Below the pieces are notes generated by a model. It saw only the letters and a program-made list of their open reading frames with translations, did no database searches and was not told the origin of the DNA. Made by a program: the position numbers and the translations under genes. DNA of 64,000 bases from Nitrosomonas sp. (GTDB lineage: Bacteria; Pseudomonadota; Gammaproteobacteria; Burkholderiales; Nitrosomonadaceae): NCBI GenBank assembly GCA_016710135.1, contig JADJLM010000005.1, forward strand, positions 186,001 to 250,000, read 5' to 3'. Of the stretch, positions 47,605-57,833 are shown piece by piece; the stretch's first letter is position 1; each line of letters starts with the position of its first letter.

Positions 47605-48330
47605 CTAAAATGGCAAGACGGTAAGAAAGAATCTCGATATCCAACCCATCGTCTGTGCTTCATCCAAATAACCACTTCCACGGTACTCAATTCGCGCGTC
47701 CGCAACTTGGATCGAAGAAACTGTATTATTCAAGATATTGATTGGATTGATTACACCGGATAGACGAATAAACTCGTGCCCTTGATTAATACCAACTTGC
47801 TTTTCACCACTTACCAGCAAGTTCCCATTCGGTAAGACGTCAATCACAGTAACGGTAATCGTTCCTGTGAAATTGTTATTGCTAGAGCTTGCTCCCTTAC
47901 CATCAAATTTATTTTTTGACTCGGTTTCAAGATCTACACCTTGAAAAATTTTCTTTAAGGGTAATCCTAGAAAAGAAGGAATCGAAAAACTAGTTTCAGT
48001 CTCACGGTCAACATTACTTCCTGATTTTTTACTAGCATTTGTTTTTTCATTGAGATTCACAATAATTGTGTCACCAATCCCACGAGCACGGCGATCCTCA
48101 AATAATGGAATATAGCGTTGTGTTGGATGACTATAAGCTACATGGTAAATTGATCCATTTGCTTCTCTAGCCGTGATGCTAGGAACTGGGGTGGGGTGCA
48201 TCGACATAGGCTGATGAACCTTTGGAGCCGGTGCAAGCAGTGAGCAGCCTGTTGCTTCGATTACCAATATTACCAACCCCAACATCTTGAGCGTATTGTG
48301 TTCAAGAATGATCTTTATAAGGCTTCTCAT
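47605..48330 (-). CDS. flgH: Flagellar L-ring lipoprotein FlgH
   Basis: A 241-residue outer-membrane lipoprotein; lipobox EATG-C near residue 29. Hallmarks: GSIYHVAYSHPTQRYIPLFE, DRRARGIGDTIIVNLNEKTN, and the end DARIEYRGSGYLDEAQTMGW. It forms the L ring. A later ATG (about residue 16) would still give the lipoprotein signal. Confidence 0.95.
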   Translation of the reverse strand: MRSLIKIILEHNTLKMLGLVILVIEATGCSLLAPAPKVHQPMSMHPTPVPSITAREANGSIYHVAYSHPTQRYIPLFEDRRARGIGDTIIVNLNEKTNASKKSGSNVDRETETSFSIPSFLGLPLKKIFQGVDLETESKNKFDGKGASSSNNNFTGTITVTVIDVLPNGNLLVSGEKQVGINQGHEFIRLSGVINPINILNNTVSSIQVADARIEYRGSGYLDEAQTMGWISRFFLTVLPF

Positions 48331-48340
48331 ATTGATGATG

Positions 48341-49123
48341 TTATAACTGAGTTAGTCTGCCAAGCATTTGGTCAGAAGTTTGTATCGATCTCGAGTTGAT
48401 TTCATAAGCTCTTTGAGTTTGTATCATTTCTACCAGCTCCTCGACTACATTGACATTGGAAGTTTCAACATAGCCTTGATAGAGCATGCCTAGTCCATTT
48501 GTCCCTGGTATATTAGGGTTAGGAGTCCCACTGGAAGCTGTTTCAAAGTATAAATTCTCGCCGGCCCTTTGCAAACCAGCTGGATTGATGAAACTCACAA
48601 GTTGAATATTACCAACTTGTGTAGGCAATGTAGCACCTGGCAATACGGCTGATACGGTCCCATCACGCCCAACGGTAATACTGGCAGCATTAGGTGGGAT
48701 TGAAACCGGAGGCTGTAAAATAAAACCACTCGATGTAACTACTTGACCTTCTGCATCTGACTGGAACGCACCATCACGAGTATAAGCAAATGTGCCATCG
48801 GGTAACATGATTTGAAAAAAGCCTTCCCCTCTGATGGCAATATCTCGTGTATTTCCTGTTTGCGTTAGATTACCTTGGAGCATAATATTTTCGGTAGCAA
48901 CAGGGCGAACACCTGTGCCAAGCTGAAGTCCAGACGGGAGACGCGTCTGTTGAGAAGATTGGGCGCCAGGTTGTCGGATAGTTTGATAAAGTAAATCTTC
49001 AAAAACAGGGCGCATCCGTTTAAAACCATTTGTGCTTACATTCGCCAAGTTGTTAGCAATGACATCCATCTTGGTTTGTTGTGCGTCTAATCCTGTTTTT
49101 GATACCCATAATGAACGAATCAT
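48341..49123 (-). CDS. flgG: Flagellar distal rod protein FlgG
   Basis: A 260-residue protein with the start MIRSLWVSKTGLDAQQTKMD, the ANNLANVSTNGFKRMRPVFE block and the C-terminal NVNVVEELVEMIQTQRAYEI, all diagnostic of FlgG. It forms the distal rod driveshaft. Ten bp from flgH. Confidence 0.97.
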   Translation of the reverse strand: MIRSLWVSKTGLDAQQTKMDVIANNLANVSTNGFKRMRPVFEDLLYQTIRQPGAQSSQQTRLPSGLQLGTGVRPVATENIMLQGNLTQTGNTRDIAIRGEGFFQIMLPDGTFAYTRDGAFQSDAEGQVVTSSGFILQPPVSIPPNAASITVGRDGTVSAVLPGATLPTQVGNIQLVSFINPAGLQRAGENLYFETASSGTPNPNIPGTNGLGMLYQGYVETSNVNVVEELVEMIQTQRAYEINSRSIQTSDQMLGRLTQL

Positions 49124-49158
49124 AATATTTCACCTTTTCTCTGAGAATGTCTCACTAA

Positions 49159-49905
49159 TTAGCTGTTATAAACCATAAATTCGCTTGCGCGTTGGGAATT
49201 CTGTTGTGCACTATCCAAGATTTTCATTTGCATATCGAATTGCCTCGCTAGCGAAATCATATTGACCATCTCATGCACAACATTGACATTGCTACCCTCA
49301 AGCGCCCCTTCAACTAAAACAACTTTGGGGTCAACTGGCGCTTCTTTCCCTTCTTTTAAACGAAATAGCCCATCAAGCCCTTTCTTCAATTGCTCAGGAG
49401 GCGGATTCACGAGTTTAATCCGACCGACTATAGTCACTGCAGTCACTCTTGGATCATTTGGAATCATCGAAACTGTTCCATCTTTACCGATTGCCACGCG
49501 GCTATCAGGTGGAAGTGAAATAGTGCCTCCCTCACCTTTAACCGTTGCACCACCTTGTGTTGTCATCAATAATCCATTGGGACTTACTTGCAGATTACCG
49601 TGGCGAGTATAGGCCTCCTCTCCATTCTCTAACTGAACCGCAATCCATCCTGATCCTTGCACTGCAACATCTAAGTCGCGACCGGTTCGATGAATCGGTC
49701 CCGGTGTAAAATCAGCACCTGTAGTAGAATCTAATACAAACGCTCGAGTAGGCAATCCATCCCCATATACGGGAACTGCCCGGAATGAATCAACCTCAGC
49801 ACGGTAACCCGTAGTGGATACATTGGCCAGGTTATGCGCAGTTGTCGCCTGTTGGGTCATCGTGTGAATTGCGCCCGTCATTGCGGTATAAATCAATCGG
49901 TCCAT
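49159..49905 (-). CDS. flgF: Flagellar proximal rod protein FlgF
   Basis: A 248-residue rod protein: MDRLIYTAMTGAIHTMTQQA, HNLANVSTTGYRAEVDSFRA and C-terminal NVVHEMVNMISLARQFDMQM. The FlgF/FlgG paralogs are adjacent as usual. Confidence 0.96.
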   Translation of the reverse strand: MDRLIYTAMTGAIHTMTQQATTAHNLANVSTTGYRAEVDSFRAVPVYGDGLPTRAFVLDSTTGADFTPGPIHRTGRDLDVAVQGSGWIAVQLENGEEAYTRHGNLQVSPNGLLMTTQGGATVKGEGGTISLPPDSRVAIGKDGTVSMIPNDPRVTAVTIVGRIKLVNPPPEQLKKGLDGLFRLKEGKEAPVDPKVVLVEGALEGSNVNVVHEMVNMISLARQFDMQMKILDSAQQNSQRASEFMVYNS

Positions 49906-49954
49906 AGCAGGTCCTATAAGTTCAATGACTCAGATCGAATAAAGGTGACTCTGA

Positions 49955-51232
49955 TTAGAGATTAACCAGTGTTTGCAATACAGCGTCTTGTGTTTCGATG
50001 GTCTTAGCATTTGCTTGGTATACCCGTTGCGCGGTGATTAAATTGACAAGTTCTGTTGTCAAATCAACATTCGCCTCTTCAACAGCTGCCGATTGAATTT
50101 CTCCAAGCGTACCTGTTAATGGCACACCGACCAGTGGCAGTCCGGAAGCAGCCGTTTCAACCCATTGATTATTTCCTTGTGGTTTCAGTCCATTGGGATT
50201 TGCAAAACTAGCCAGAACAAGTTGTCCAACCGTTCTATTTTCTCCATTCGTATAATTACCTTGAATAGTGCCATCGTCAGCAACGCTATAACCCGCGAGC
50301 CTACCTGATGTAAATCCATCTTGATTCAGCGTATTTACCGCAAATTTACTGCCAAATTGTGTTGAATTTGTAATGTCAAAATCAAAATCTAGCGGTGTGG
50401 TCGCTCCCCAATCCGAAATTCCCAAATTGGTTGCAACAGCGCTCAAATCAACTGACGCAGTCACTGGCCCCGTTGGCGCAGTTATAACCCCATTACTGTC
50501 GAAAGTTAGCGTCAAGGGGGAACCACCATCCAATTGAACACCGACGGGCACACCTGAAGTATCGACAGCGCCATCGACAGCCGCATAGACATCCCAAGTG
50601 CTTGGCGCAGATTTTTGAAAGAATAAGGTGAATCCATGTGAATTCCCCCAACTATCAAAAATTGCTCCTGAAGTTGAGCTAGCGTAAGTATCAGGATTTG
50701 TAGCGTCAAAAGCAGGCAACGTTGCTGGTACAAGTGTACGAGAATCAAGATTAACTCCCGCTGTAAATGTTGTTGTAGCCTGTGGTGTCATTTCAGCTGT
50801 TGATAATTGCAAATTAGTCGGTGAACTCGCAATGATCTTTCCTGCTTTATCTGCCGCATAACCTGTCACATTTAAGTTATCTGCGTTGACCAAGAACCCA
50901 TTTTTATCAAGATGAAACTGGCCATTGCGGCTAAAGCTAATAGCACCATTATCACTTAAACGAAAAAACCCACCCCCAACGATTGCCATATCCAATGGGT
51001 TAGTTGAATTACTGATGTTGCCTTGTGAAAATGATTGTGCAATGGTGTTAACTTGTGTTCCGATCCCGACCTGATTGCCACCCGCACCACCGAGCGAATT
51101 TGCAAAAATATCACTGAACTGCGCTTGAGATTGTTTAAATCCGATCACATTCGCATTGGCCACATTGTTACCAATCACATCTAAATTCGTTGATGCCGCT
51201 CTTAAACCACTTAAGCCATGTTGAAAACCCAT
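49955..51232 (-). CDS. flgE: Flagellar hook protein FlgE
   Basis: A 425-residue hook subunit: MGFQHGLSGLRAASTNLDVI, GNNVANANVIGFKQSQAQFS, SLGGAGGNQVGIGTQV and C-terminal ANVDLTTELVNLITAQRVYQ. Middle domains are variable. Directly downstream of flgD (hook cap). Confidence 0.97.
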   Translation of the reverse strand: MGFQHGLSGLRAASTNLDVIGNNVANANVIGFKQSQAQFSDIFANSLGGAGGNQVGIGTQVNTIAQSFSQGNISNSTNPLDMAIVGGGFFRLSDNGAISFSRNGQFHLDKNGFLVNADNLNVTGYAADKAGKIIASSPTNLQLSTAEMTPQATTTFTAGVNLDSRTLVPATLPAFDATNPDTYASSTSGAIFDSWGNSHGFTLFFQKSAPSTWDVYAAVDGAVDTSGVPVGVQLDGGSPLTLTFDSNGVITAPTGPVTASVDLSAVATNLGISDWGATTPLDFDFDITNSTQFGSKFAVNTLNQDGFTSGRLAGYSVADDGTIQGNYTNGENRTVGQLVLASFANPNGLKPQGNNQWVETAASGLPLVGVPLTGTLGEIQSAAVEEANVDLTTELVNLITAQRVYQANAKTIETQDAVLQTLVNL

Positions 51233-51244
51233 AATGCGTTCCTC

Positions 51245-51919
51245 TTAGAGTATTTGTTTAATATCAGATAAATTAACGTGTCCCAGTTCTCCTACATCCA
51301 ATGTAGGACCTTTATCGCTGGTCGATACACTCTCAACCTTACCCACTGCTAATGACTTCACATTGATCTCTTGACCATCGCGCCACGCGCTAACCGTAAA
51401 TTTATAGTTTCCATTTGCAGCAACAGTGCCACTCTCGGCCTCACCATTCCAGATAATAGGATTAATACCCGCGGGTTGCGCTCCTAAGTCGATTTCACGG
51501 ACTTTGACCCCGACGCTATCTTTGATGGTAACTGTCACCTTGTCAGCGCCCTCAGTTAGCTCAACTCCTGCCAAGCCTTCTCCATTTTCCAGTTTCATAA
51601 TACTGCCGGGTACTAAAACTTCACGTCCAATCATCGTTGCCGCGTCTACAGCACGTCTTGAATTAGAGTCAGTTACCAAGCTTTGAAGTGTAGTATTCAG
51701 TTTCTCGATACCTGTTACTGTGCTAATTTGTGCGATTTGACTGGTTACCTCAGCATTATCTAGTGGCTTCAATGGATTCTGATTTTTCATCTGCGTAACC
51801 AGTAGTTTTAAGAACCGATCTTGAGGATCGATCTCTTCTTTCTTTCCTACATTGCTTGATGATTTAACCGAGTCCAAGAATGAAGTGGTAATTGGATTTG
51901 AATTTTGCACTTGACTCAT
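51245..51919 (-). CDS. flgD: Flagellar hook-cap scaffold FlgD
   Basis: A 224-residue protein with DPQDRFLKLLVTQMKNQNPL-type core (LLVTQMKNQNPLKPLDNAEV), a FlgD Ig-like/tudor region (GAQPAGINPIIWNGEAESGT) and the family end. It caps the growing hook. 12 bp before flgE. Confidence 0.96.
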   Translation of the reverse strand: MSQVQNSNPITTSFLDSVKSSSNVGKKEEIDPQDRFLKLLVTQMKNQNPLKPLDNAEVTSQIAQISTVTGIEKLNTTLQSLVTDSNSRRAVDAATMIGREVLVPGSIMKLENGEGLAGVELTEGADKVTVTIKDSVGVKVREIDLGAQPAGINPIIWNGEAESGTVAANGNYKFTVSAWRDGQEINVKSLAVGKVESVSTSDKGPTLDVGELGHVNLSDIKQIL

Positions 51920-51930
51920 AATTGTTCCTT

Positions 51931-52335
51931 TTATTGACCAATGGTTAGCGTTTTCTGAAGTAGAGATTTTGTAGTATTCATTAAATTCACACTATTTTGA
52001 TAAGCACGTGAAGCTGACATCATATTAACCATTTCATCCACTACATTGACATTAGGCATAGTGACATAGCCCTTTGCATCGGCCATGGGATGCTTAGGTT
52101 CAAAAACAACCTTCATTGGGGATTTATCTTCGATAACACCCGCAACTCTCACGCCTTTCGCTTCTTTAGTAGCAGTGCTCAATGTGCTAAATACTACCTG
52201 CCTTGCGCGATAAGGTTGACCATTTGAACTCGCTACACTATCTGCATTGGCCAGATTACTTGCGACCACGTTAAGTCTTTGCGATTGAGCTGCCATCGCC
52301 GAACCAGCGATATTAAAGACATTGAATAATGACAT
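51931..52335 (-). CDS. flgC: Flagellar proximal rod protein FlgC
   Basis: A 134-residue rod protein: NVFNIAGSAMAAQSQRLNVV, SNLANADSVASSNGQPYRAR and NVNVVDEMVNMMSASRAYQN. Two bases after flgB. Confidence 0.97.
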   Translation of the reverse strand: MSLFNVFNIAGSAMAAQSQRLNVVASNLANADSVASSNGQPYRARQVVFSTLSTATKEAKGVRVAGVIEDKSPMKVVFEPKHPMADAKGYVTMPNVNVVDEMVNMMSASRAYQNSVNLMNTTKSLLQKTLTIGQ

Positions 52336-52337
52336 TT

Positions 52338-52748
52338 TTAAGCGTTCCCTTCTCTGATAGCCGATAATACAAATCTAAGCTGATTATTGATAAACGTGAG
52401 CCCAGCATCGTATTTGATCGAGTTATTAATAAACTGCATACGCTCGGTATCCATATCAACAGTATTACCGTCTATGCTAGGCTGTTGAGGAATTCGATAT
52501 AACAATTCGGAGGAGGCAATCGATCTAAAAGTGCGATCGCCATTCATGTGCATCGTTGAAGTTGTCGTCATATTGCCAGGATTGAACGACATTGCATTTT
52601 GTAGTGTTTTCGTAAAATCAACATCCCTGGCCTTAAAGCTAGGAGTATCTGCATTCGCAATATTACTTGATAGCAGTTCATGTCTCGCCGCACCAACATT
52701 TAAGGCTTTATGATAGAAATCAAGGGTTTTATTAAGCTTATTGATCAT
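52338..52748 (-). CDS. flgB: Flagellar proximal rod protein FlgB
   Basis: A 136-residue rod protein: LDFYHKALNVGAARHELLSS, NIANADTPSFKARDVDFTKT and the end FINNQLRFVLSAIREGNA. It is the first gene of the minus-strand flagellar operon. The 245-bp gap to divergent flgA must hold the promoters; no convincing sigma-28 or sigma-54 site was found. Confidence 0.96.
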   Translation of the reverse strand: MINKLNKTLDFYHKALNVGAARHELLSSNIANADTPSFKARDVDFTKTLQNAMSFNPGNMTTTSTMHMNGDRTFRSIASSELLYRIPQQPSIDGNTVDMDTERMQFINNSIKYDAGLTFINNQLRFVLSAIREGNA

Positions 52749-52993
52749 CGCTCTTTCCTAAAAAGTTTTATCTCTCTGCTTTCCTATATACGCATTAACC
52801 ATGCCAACCCTCTTCGCTTCGAAAACACAAAGAAATAGTCTAAATAGGTAGAAATTAGCCTTCAGTTCAGAACTTAACCACTGGAATTTATCGCTACTAT
52901 CTTTTGCAAGCGGCAAAAGTTGCCATGGCCGGCAAAAATATTCTCTTGTAGCGTTATTTCTAAAACATTCACACCATGAATGGTGATTGAGAT

Positions 52994-53698
52994 ATGAAAA
53001 AAAAACGATTTCTGACACTAACTGGAGCAGTTTTCTTATTATTACTTCCTAAGTTAGTTATTGCAGTAACCAATCAATCCATACCATCCATCTTAGAAGC
53101 GGTAGAAAGTTTTGCTTATCAAGGTACACGCGATTTACCGGGGTTAGTTAAGGTTATCCCTAGCAAGCTTGATTCAAATATTGCACTACCAAAATGCTCA
53201 AAATTAGAACCTTTCCTGCCCACTGGAAATCGACTATGGGGAAAAACATCCATCGGTGTTCGCTGTAATGATCAACAAGGTTGGACAATCTATATTCAGG
53301 TTGATATAGAAGTTATTACTAAAGCGATTCATACCGCAAAACCTATTTCCCGTGATCACACTATAAATGAGAGCGATATCGTATTCAAAGAAGTAAATCT
53401 GGTAAGAATGTCAGAAGGTACGCTCACCGATCCAGAGAAAGTAATCGGTAAAGTTGCAGTTACGAACATCAATACGGGACAACCCATATATAGTCAATTG
53501 GTACGAGCACCTTATGTTATTCAGAGAGGACAGAAAGTCAAACTGGTCGTAGAAGGATCTGGTTTCAGTGTTAGCACTGAGGTCGAGGCCCTTTCTGCTG
53601 CAGCTGAAGGGCAAGTTTTACAAATACGTAACCAAAAGGGTCGAATTATGACCGGCGTAGCTCGCCAGGACGGTGCCGTTGAGATAAAACGAAAATAA
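52994..53698 (+). CDS. flgA: Flagellar P-ring assembly chaperone FlgA
   Basis: A 234-residue periplasmic chaperone with a signal peptide (residues 1-25) and the SAF-domain C-terminus: KPISRDHTINESDIVFKEVN, VIGKVAVTNINTGQPIYSQL, and GQVLQIRNQKGRIMTGVARQ. It helps FlgI form the P ring. Divergent from flgB; a bidirectional terminator follows. Confidence 0.94.
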   Translation: MKKKRFLTLTGAVFLLLLPKLVIAVTNQSIPSILEAVESFAYQGTRDLPGLVKVIPSKLDSNIALPKCSKLEPFLPTGNRLWGKTSIGVRCNDQQGWTIYIQVDIEVITKAIHTAKPISRDHTINESDIVFKEVNLVRMSEGTLTDPEKVIGKVAVTNINTGQPIYSQLVRAPYVIQRGQKVKLVVEGSGFSVSTEVEALSAAAEGQVLQIRNQKGRIMTGVARQDGAVEIKRK

Positions 53699-53699
53699 G

Positions 53700-53728
53700 A
53701 AAGCCGATGTAATGATTACATCGGCTTT
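53700..53728. terminator. Bidirectional terminator between flgA and the cytochrome c-552 gene
   Basis: Perfect 13-bp stem AAAGCCGATGTAA / TTACATCGGCTTT with a TGA loop. Serves convergent flgA (plus) and cytochrome (minus); the U tracts are short. Confidence 0.82.
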
Positions 53729-53749
53729 AGTACACTTAGTAAGCTAAAA

Positions 53750-54064
53750 TTATTTAAGTGTTAAAATAAAGTCTGCTAAAACTTTAGCGTTTTCGTCACT
53801 AACATTAGCATTAGGTGGCATAGGAATGGCTCCCCATACGCCATTACTGCCATTCTTGATTTTTCCAGCCAGCATATCAGCTGCACCATCCTGACCCGCA
53901 TATTTTGCTGCGATGTCTTTAAGTGCTGGGCCTACCAATTTGGTATCAACACTATGACAATTCAAGCAACCGCTATCCTTAGCTAAATCAGCACTTGCTT
54001 GTACATTTCCTACCAATAATACTGCCGATGCAGCTAAAACACTTAACCAAACATTTCTCATCAT
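53750..54064 (-). CDS. Cytochrome c-552 (class I, c8/c551-like)
   Basis: A 104-residue protein: signal peptide (residues 1-23), heme site CLNCH, VGPALKDIAAKYAGQDGAAD and the axial-methionine region VWGAIPMPPNANVSDENAKV, end LADFILTLK. This pattern is close to the Nitrosomonas europaea cytochrome c-552 as I remember it. There it carries electrons from cytochrome c-554/cM552 to the terminal oxidase. It supports the Nitrosomonas assignment of the window. Confidence 0.94.
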   Translation of the reverse strand: MMRNVWLSVLAASAVLLVGNVQASADLAKDSGCLNCHSVDTKLVGPALKDIAAKYAGQDGAADMLAGKIKNGSNGVWGAIPMPPNANVSDENAKVLADFILTLK

Positions 54065-54082
54065 ATATTCCTTATTTTGAAA

Positions 54083-56158
54083 TTATAAAGGGAACGTCAT
54101 TTTACCCTTATCTTTACAGACTTGCAGCAATTCCTGTAAATCCGTTATCTCTGATAGGCACTCTTCACCTTGACATACCCACGCATTAATATCGCTATTT
54201 ACAGGTATTGGCTTATTCAGACTACTCGGTAAGCCGGTTAGTTCCATCGGCAAAACAATAACAAAAGTATAGGGTGTCTGTGATTTAATTTGTCGCCACC
54301 ATTCTTTCACTTTAATTTTATCCCCACGCAGGATAATCATCTTTGGTGGAGTCAACCACTCTTCTAATGCCACCAATAAGCTACAATAAATGCTTGGATG
54401 ATGAAGCATTTCAGAATAAAACAAATTGAGGGTACGTTCAGCAGCTTGTAAATATCGGCTCTCCCCAAGCAAATAACCCAGTCGCTGCAATGAAATTGCG
54501 GCGATACCATTTCCTGAGGGTATCGCATTATCAGGCCCTATTTTAGGACGATGGATTAGTTTTTCGTGATCATGGCTTGTAAAAAAGAATCCTCCCAAAT
54601 GTTTATCTTCAAATTGATTCAGCATTACCTCAGCAAGCGCAATTGCAAACTCAAGATCTGACTGACGAAAGTGAACCTGGAGCATTTCCAACAAGCCGTC
54701 TAATAAAAATGCATAATCATCGAGATAGGCATTTAAGTGTGCTTTACCATCCTTATAGGTTGCAAGTAATCGATTATTTTTCCAGAGATTAGCGCGGATA
54801 AAATCAATTGCATATTGCGCGGATTCTATCCATTCTTCACGCTGGAAGAAAGCACCGGCGTGAGTTAATCCTTTAATCATCAGCGCGTTCCAGCTTGTCA
54901 ATATTTTTTCATCACGGCCTGGACGAACGCGCTGATTGCGTATTTCTAACAATTTCTCCCGTGCCGAATCAATCCACCGCTGAACATTTTCTTCTGAATT
55001 TTTGATTTGCTGTGCGATCGAAGTAACTGATTGATTTATCTCTAAGTGCCAGTATTTGTTTTCAAAGTTAGAGAAACGGGCAATGCCATAATAAGGTTCT
55101 ATTACCGCAAGTTCATCCGCAGACAGCTCCCTTTCGATTTCCTCTTTACTCCAAACATAGAATTTTCCTTCCTCATGCTCAGAGTCGGCATCTAGTGATG
55201 AATAAAATCCACCTTCCCCTTGATTGTGGCTCGATTGCATTTCCCGAATTACCCAGTTCGCTGTTTCTTCAACAATTTGTTTATACAGTGGATCGGCAGT
55301 TGCAAGCCATATGTCCGTATAGAATTGCAATAGGGGACCATTGTCGTAGAGCATCTTTTCAAAATGGGGAATTCGCCAATATTGATCGGTACTATACCGA
55401 TAAAAGCCCCCACCTAATTGATCGTAAATACCGCCATTCGCCATTTTTTCCAGGGTATGTTTCACAATTCTTAGCGCTCCTGCATCCCCATCATAAAAAT
55501 AGCAATGTAGGCAGAATAATAATTCTGCTGGATGAAAAAATTTAGGTGCTTGACCAAAACCGCCAAACTCTCGATCAAAATTTTCATCTAATTGGGTCAG
55601 TGCTCTTAAAATCAGTTGTCGCGAAATTACTGGAATTTTTGCGCCCGTAGTAGGTAGTGTATCTGCAAGTAACTTCAGCAGTGCCGTATTCTGTTTCTCG
55701 ATATCATCAGTGCGAGTTCGATACGTTTCAGCAATTTTGGGCAGTAAGTCCAAAAAACCCGGCATGCCATGACGTGACACTTTAGGAAAATAGGTACCTC
55801 CAAAAAAAGGCTTTTGATCCGGCGTTAAAAACATCGTTAAAGGCCACCCGCCATGACGCTGATTGAGCATGTGATGCACTGTTTGATAGATTTGATCTAT
55901 ATCAGGCCGCTCTTCTCTATCTACTTTGATATTGACAAAATATTGATTCATCGTTGCAGCCACTTCAGCATCTTGGAATGATTCACTTGCCATCACGTGG
56001 CACCAGTGGCACGCTGAATAGCCGATCGAAAGTAGTATCGGCTTATCCAATTTTTTAGCAAGCGCTAGCGCCTCTTCATTCCATGGATACCATTCAACTG
56101 GATTATCAGCATGTTGCAAGAGGTAAGGGCTTGTCTCATGTAGCAAGTGATTTGGCAT
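54083..56158 (-). CDS. YyaL-type thioredoxin-domain protein (DUF255)
   Basis: A 691-residue protein. The N-terminal thioredoxin-like DUF255 domain begins MPNHLLHETSPYLLQHADNP and carries SIGYSACHWCHVMASESF with CxxC; then a six-hairpin glycosidase-like region (GGFGQAPKFFHPAELLF, IPHFEKMLYDNGPLLQF). The start ATG at 56158 lies two bases after the ilvD stop; the frame is open further upstream inside ilvD but the family N-terminus begins here. Function unproven; relatives include human SSP411. Confidence 0.92.
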   Translation of the reverse strand: MPNHLLHETSPYLLQHADNPVEWYPWNEEALALAKKLDKPILLSIGYSACHWCHVMASESFQDAEVAATMNQYFVNIKVDREERPDIDQIYQTVHHMLNQRHGGWPLTMFLTPDQKPFFGGTYFPKVSRHGMPGFLDLLPKIAETYRTRTDDIEKQNTALLKLLADTLPTTGAKIPVISRQLILRALTQLDENFDREFGGFGQAPKFFHPAELLFCLHCYFYDGDAGALRIVKHTLEKMANGGIYDQLGGGFYRYSTDQYWRIPHFEKMLYDNGPLLQFYTDIWLATADPLYKQIVEETANWVIREMQSSHNQGEGGFYSSLDADSEHEEGKFYVWSKEEIERELSADELAVIEPYYGIARFSNFENKYWHLEINQSVTSIAQQIKNSEENVQRWIDSAREKLLEIRNQRVRPGRDEKILTSWNALMIKGLTHAGAFFQREEWIESAQYAIDFIRANLWKNNRLLATYKDGKAHLNAYLDDYAFLLDGLLEMLQVHFRQSDLEFAIALAEVMLNQFEDKHLGGFFFTSHDHEKLIHRPKIGPDNAIPSGNGIAAISLQRLGYLLGESRYLQAAERTLNLFYSEMLHHPSIYCSLLVALEEWLTPPKMIILRGDKIKVKEWWRQIKSQTPYTFVIVLPMELTGLPSSLNKPIPVNSDINAWVCQGEECLSEITDLQELLQVCKDKGKMTFPL

Positions 56159-56159
56159 A

Positions 56160-57833
56160 TCAGTCTGTGATTGCGCCACGGCTAGCCGTTGATACAAGTT
56201 TTGCGTATTTTGCTAGCACACCACGATGATACCGTGGCTTAGGTGGTTGCCAAGTGGCACGCCGTCTTTCAAGTTCATCTTCGGTTATATTGAGTTGCAA
56301 TAATCGTTGTACTGCATCAATCGTAATGGAATCTCCTTCTTTCACTAATGCAATCACTCCACCAACAAACGCTTCAGGTGAAACGTGACCAACAACCATT
56401 CCATAGGTCCCTCCTGAAAAACGACCATCAGTAATTAAACCAACTGAATCACCTAGGCCTTCTCCAATCAACGCAGATGTTGGAGACAACATTTCGCGCA
56501 TACCTGGCCCACCTTTAGGTCCTTCATACCGAATCACCACCACATCTCCCGCATGAATTTCTCTTGCCAGAATTGCAGACATACAAGATTCTTCAGAATT
56601 GAAAACCCTTGCAGGTCCTGTGATTTTAGGATTCTTGACACCGGATATCTTAGCAACTGCACCTTCCGGCGATAAATTTCCTTTGAGAATTGCAAGATGC
56701 CCTTGCTCATAGAGCGGATCACCCCATTGTCGAATAATTTTTTGATTTTGTAGGGGTTGATTTGTAACATTTCGCAGTACTTGTTCTATCGTTTCACCGC
56801 TGATTGTTAAGCAATCGCCATGCAATAAACCATTGCTCAAAAGCATCTTCATCACTTGAGGAATTCCACCTGCTTTATGAAGATCAGCCGTTACATATTG
56901 TCCAGAAGGTTTAAGATCGCATATGACTGGAACTCGTGCACGAATCACTTCAAAATCATCAATATTAAGCTCAACCTCTGCTGCATGAGCAATAGCTAGC
57001 AAATGTAAAACTGCATTCGTTGAGCCACCTACTGCCATCACAACTGAAATCGCATTTTCGAGCGACTTTCTCGTAATTAAATCACGGGGGCAAATACCTT
57101 TTTTTATCGCTTGAACGAGTACTTCCGCAGACTGTGCTGCGCTCACTTTCTTCTCTTCATCTTCAGCAGCCATCGTTGAGGAATAAGGCAAACTCATCCC
57201 CATGGCCTCAATTGCGGATGACATTGTATTTGCTGTAAACATACCACCGCATGATCCCGCACCTGGGCAGGCATGGCGCTCAACCTCTAGCAGCTCTTTG
57301 GCATCGATTTTATGTGCAGTAAACTGTCCCACAGCCTCAAATGCACTCACAATTGTTAAATCTTGACTTTTATAATGGCCCGGTTTTATCGTTCCACCGT
57401 AGACAAAAATAGCCGGAATATTCATTCTTGCAAGCGCAATCAAGGCACCAGGCATATTCTTATCGCACCCACCAATCGCTATAACTCCATCCATACTTTC
57501 AGCTTGCACTGCAGTTTCGATTGAGTCCGCAATCACTTCACGGGATACCAGAGAGTACTTCATTCCTTCGGTTCCCATCGAAATACCATCAGATACAGTG
57601 ATGGTGCCAAACATTTGTGGCATTGCTCCCGCTTTCTTGAGCGCTTGTTCTGCACTACGCGATAAATCGTTTAATCCCATGTTGCAGGGGGTAATAGTAG
57701 AGTATCCATTTGCAACGCCTACAATTGGTTTGTCAAAATCTCCATCACCAAATCCAACAGCCCTTAGCATAGCTCGATTTGGAGCTCGCTTAGCTCCCTG
57801 GGTGATGTTCTGACTTCGCTTATTGTCTGGCAT
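56160..57833 (-). CDS. ilvD: Dihydroxy-acid dehydratase
   Basis: A 557-residue Fe-S enzyme for valine, isoleucine and pantothenate synthesis. Cluster and metal cysteines: GCDKNMPG and HACPGAGSCGGMFTANTMSS; then GRFSGGTYGMVVGHVSPEA, typical near the C-terminus. ATG after GGAGAGA. The thioredoxin-domain gene starts two bases after its stop, so the pair is co-transcribed. Confidence 0.96.
   Translation of the reverse strand: MPDNKRSQNITQGAKRAPNRAMLRAVGFGDGDFDKPIVGVANGYSTITPCNMGLNDLSRSAEQALKKAGAMPQMFGTITVSDGISMGTEGMKYSLVSREVIADSIETAVQAESMDGVIAIGGCDKNMPGALIALARMNIPAIFVYGGTIKPGHYKSQDLTIVSAFEAVGQFTAHKIDAKELLEVERHACPGAGSCGGMFTANTMSSAIEAMGMSLPYSSTMAAEDEEKKVSAAQSAEVLVQAIKKGICPRDLITRKSLENAISVVMAVGGSTNAVLHLLAIAHAAEVELNIDDFEVIRARVPVICDLKPSGQYVTADLHKAGGIPQVMKMLLSNGLLHGDCLTISGETIEQVLRNVTNQPLQNQKIIRQWGDPLYEQGHLAILKGNLSPEGAVAKISGVKNPKITGPARVFNSEESCMSAILAREIHAGDVVVIRYEGPKGGPGMREMLSPTSALIGEGLGDSVGLITDGRFSGGTYGMVVGHVSPEAFVGGVIALVKEGDSITIDAVQRLLQLNITEDELERRRATWQPPKPRYHRGVLAKYAKLVSTASRGAITD

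Noticed and set aside
52749..52993. Sigma-28 or sigma-54 promoter for flgB/flgA
   Set aside because: A CGATAA box and a TGGCA...TTGC-like string occur, but no pair has the right spacing.
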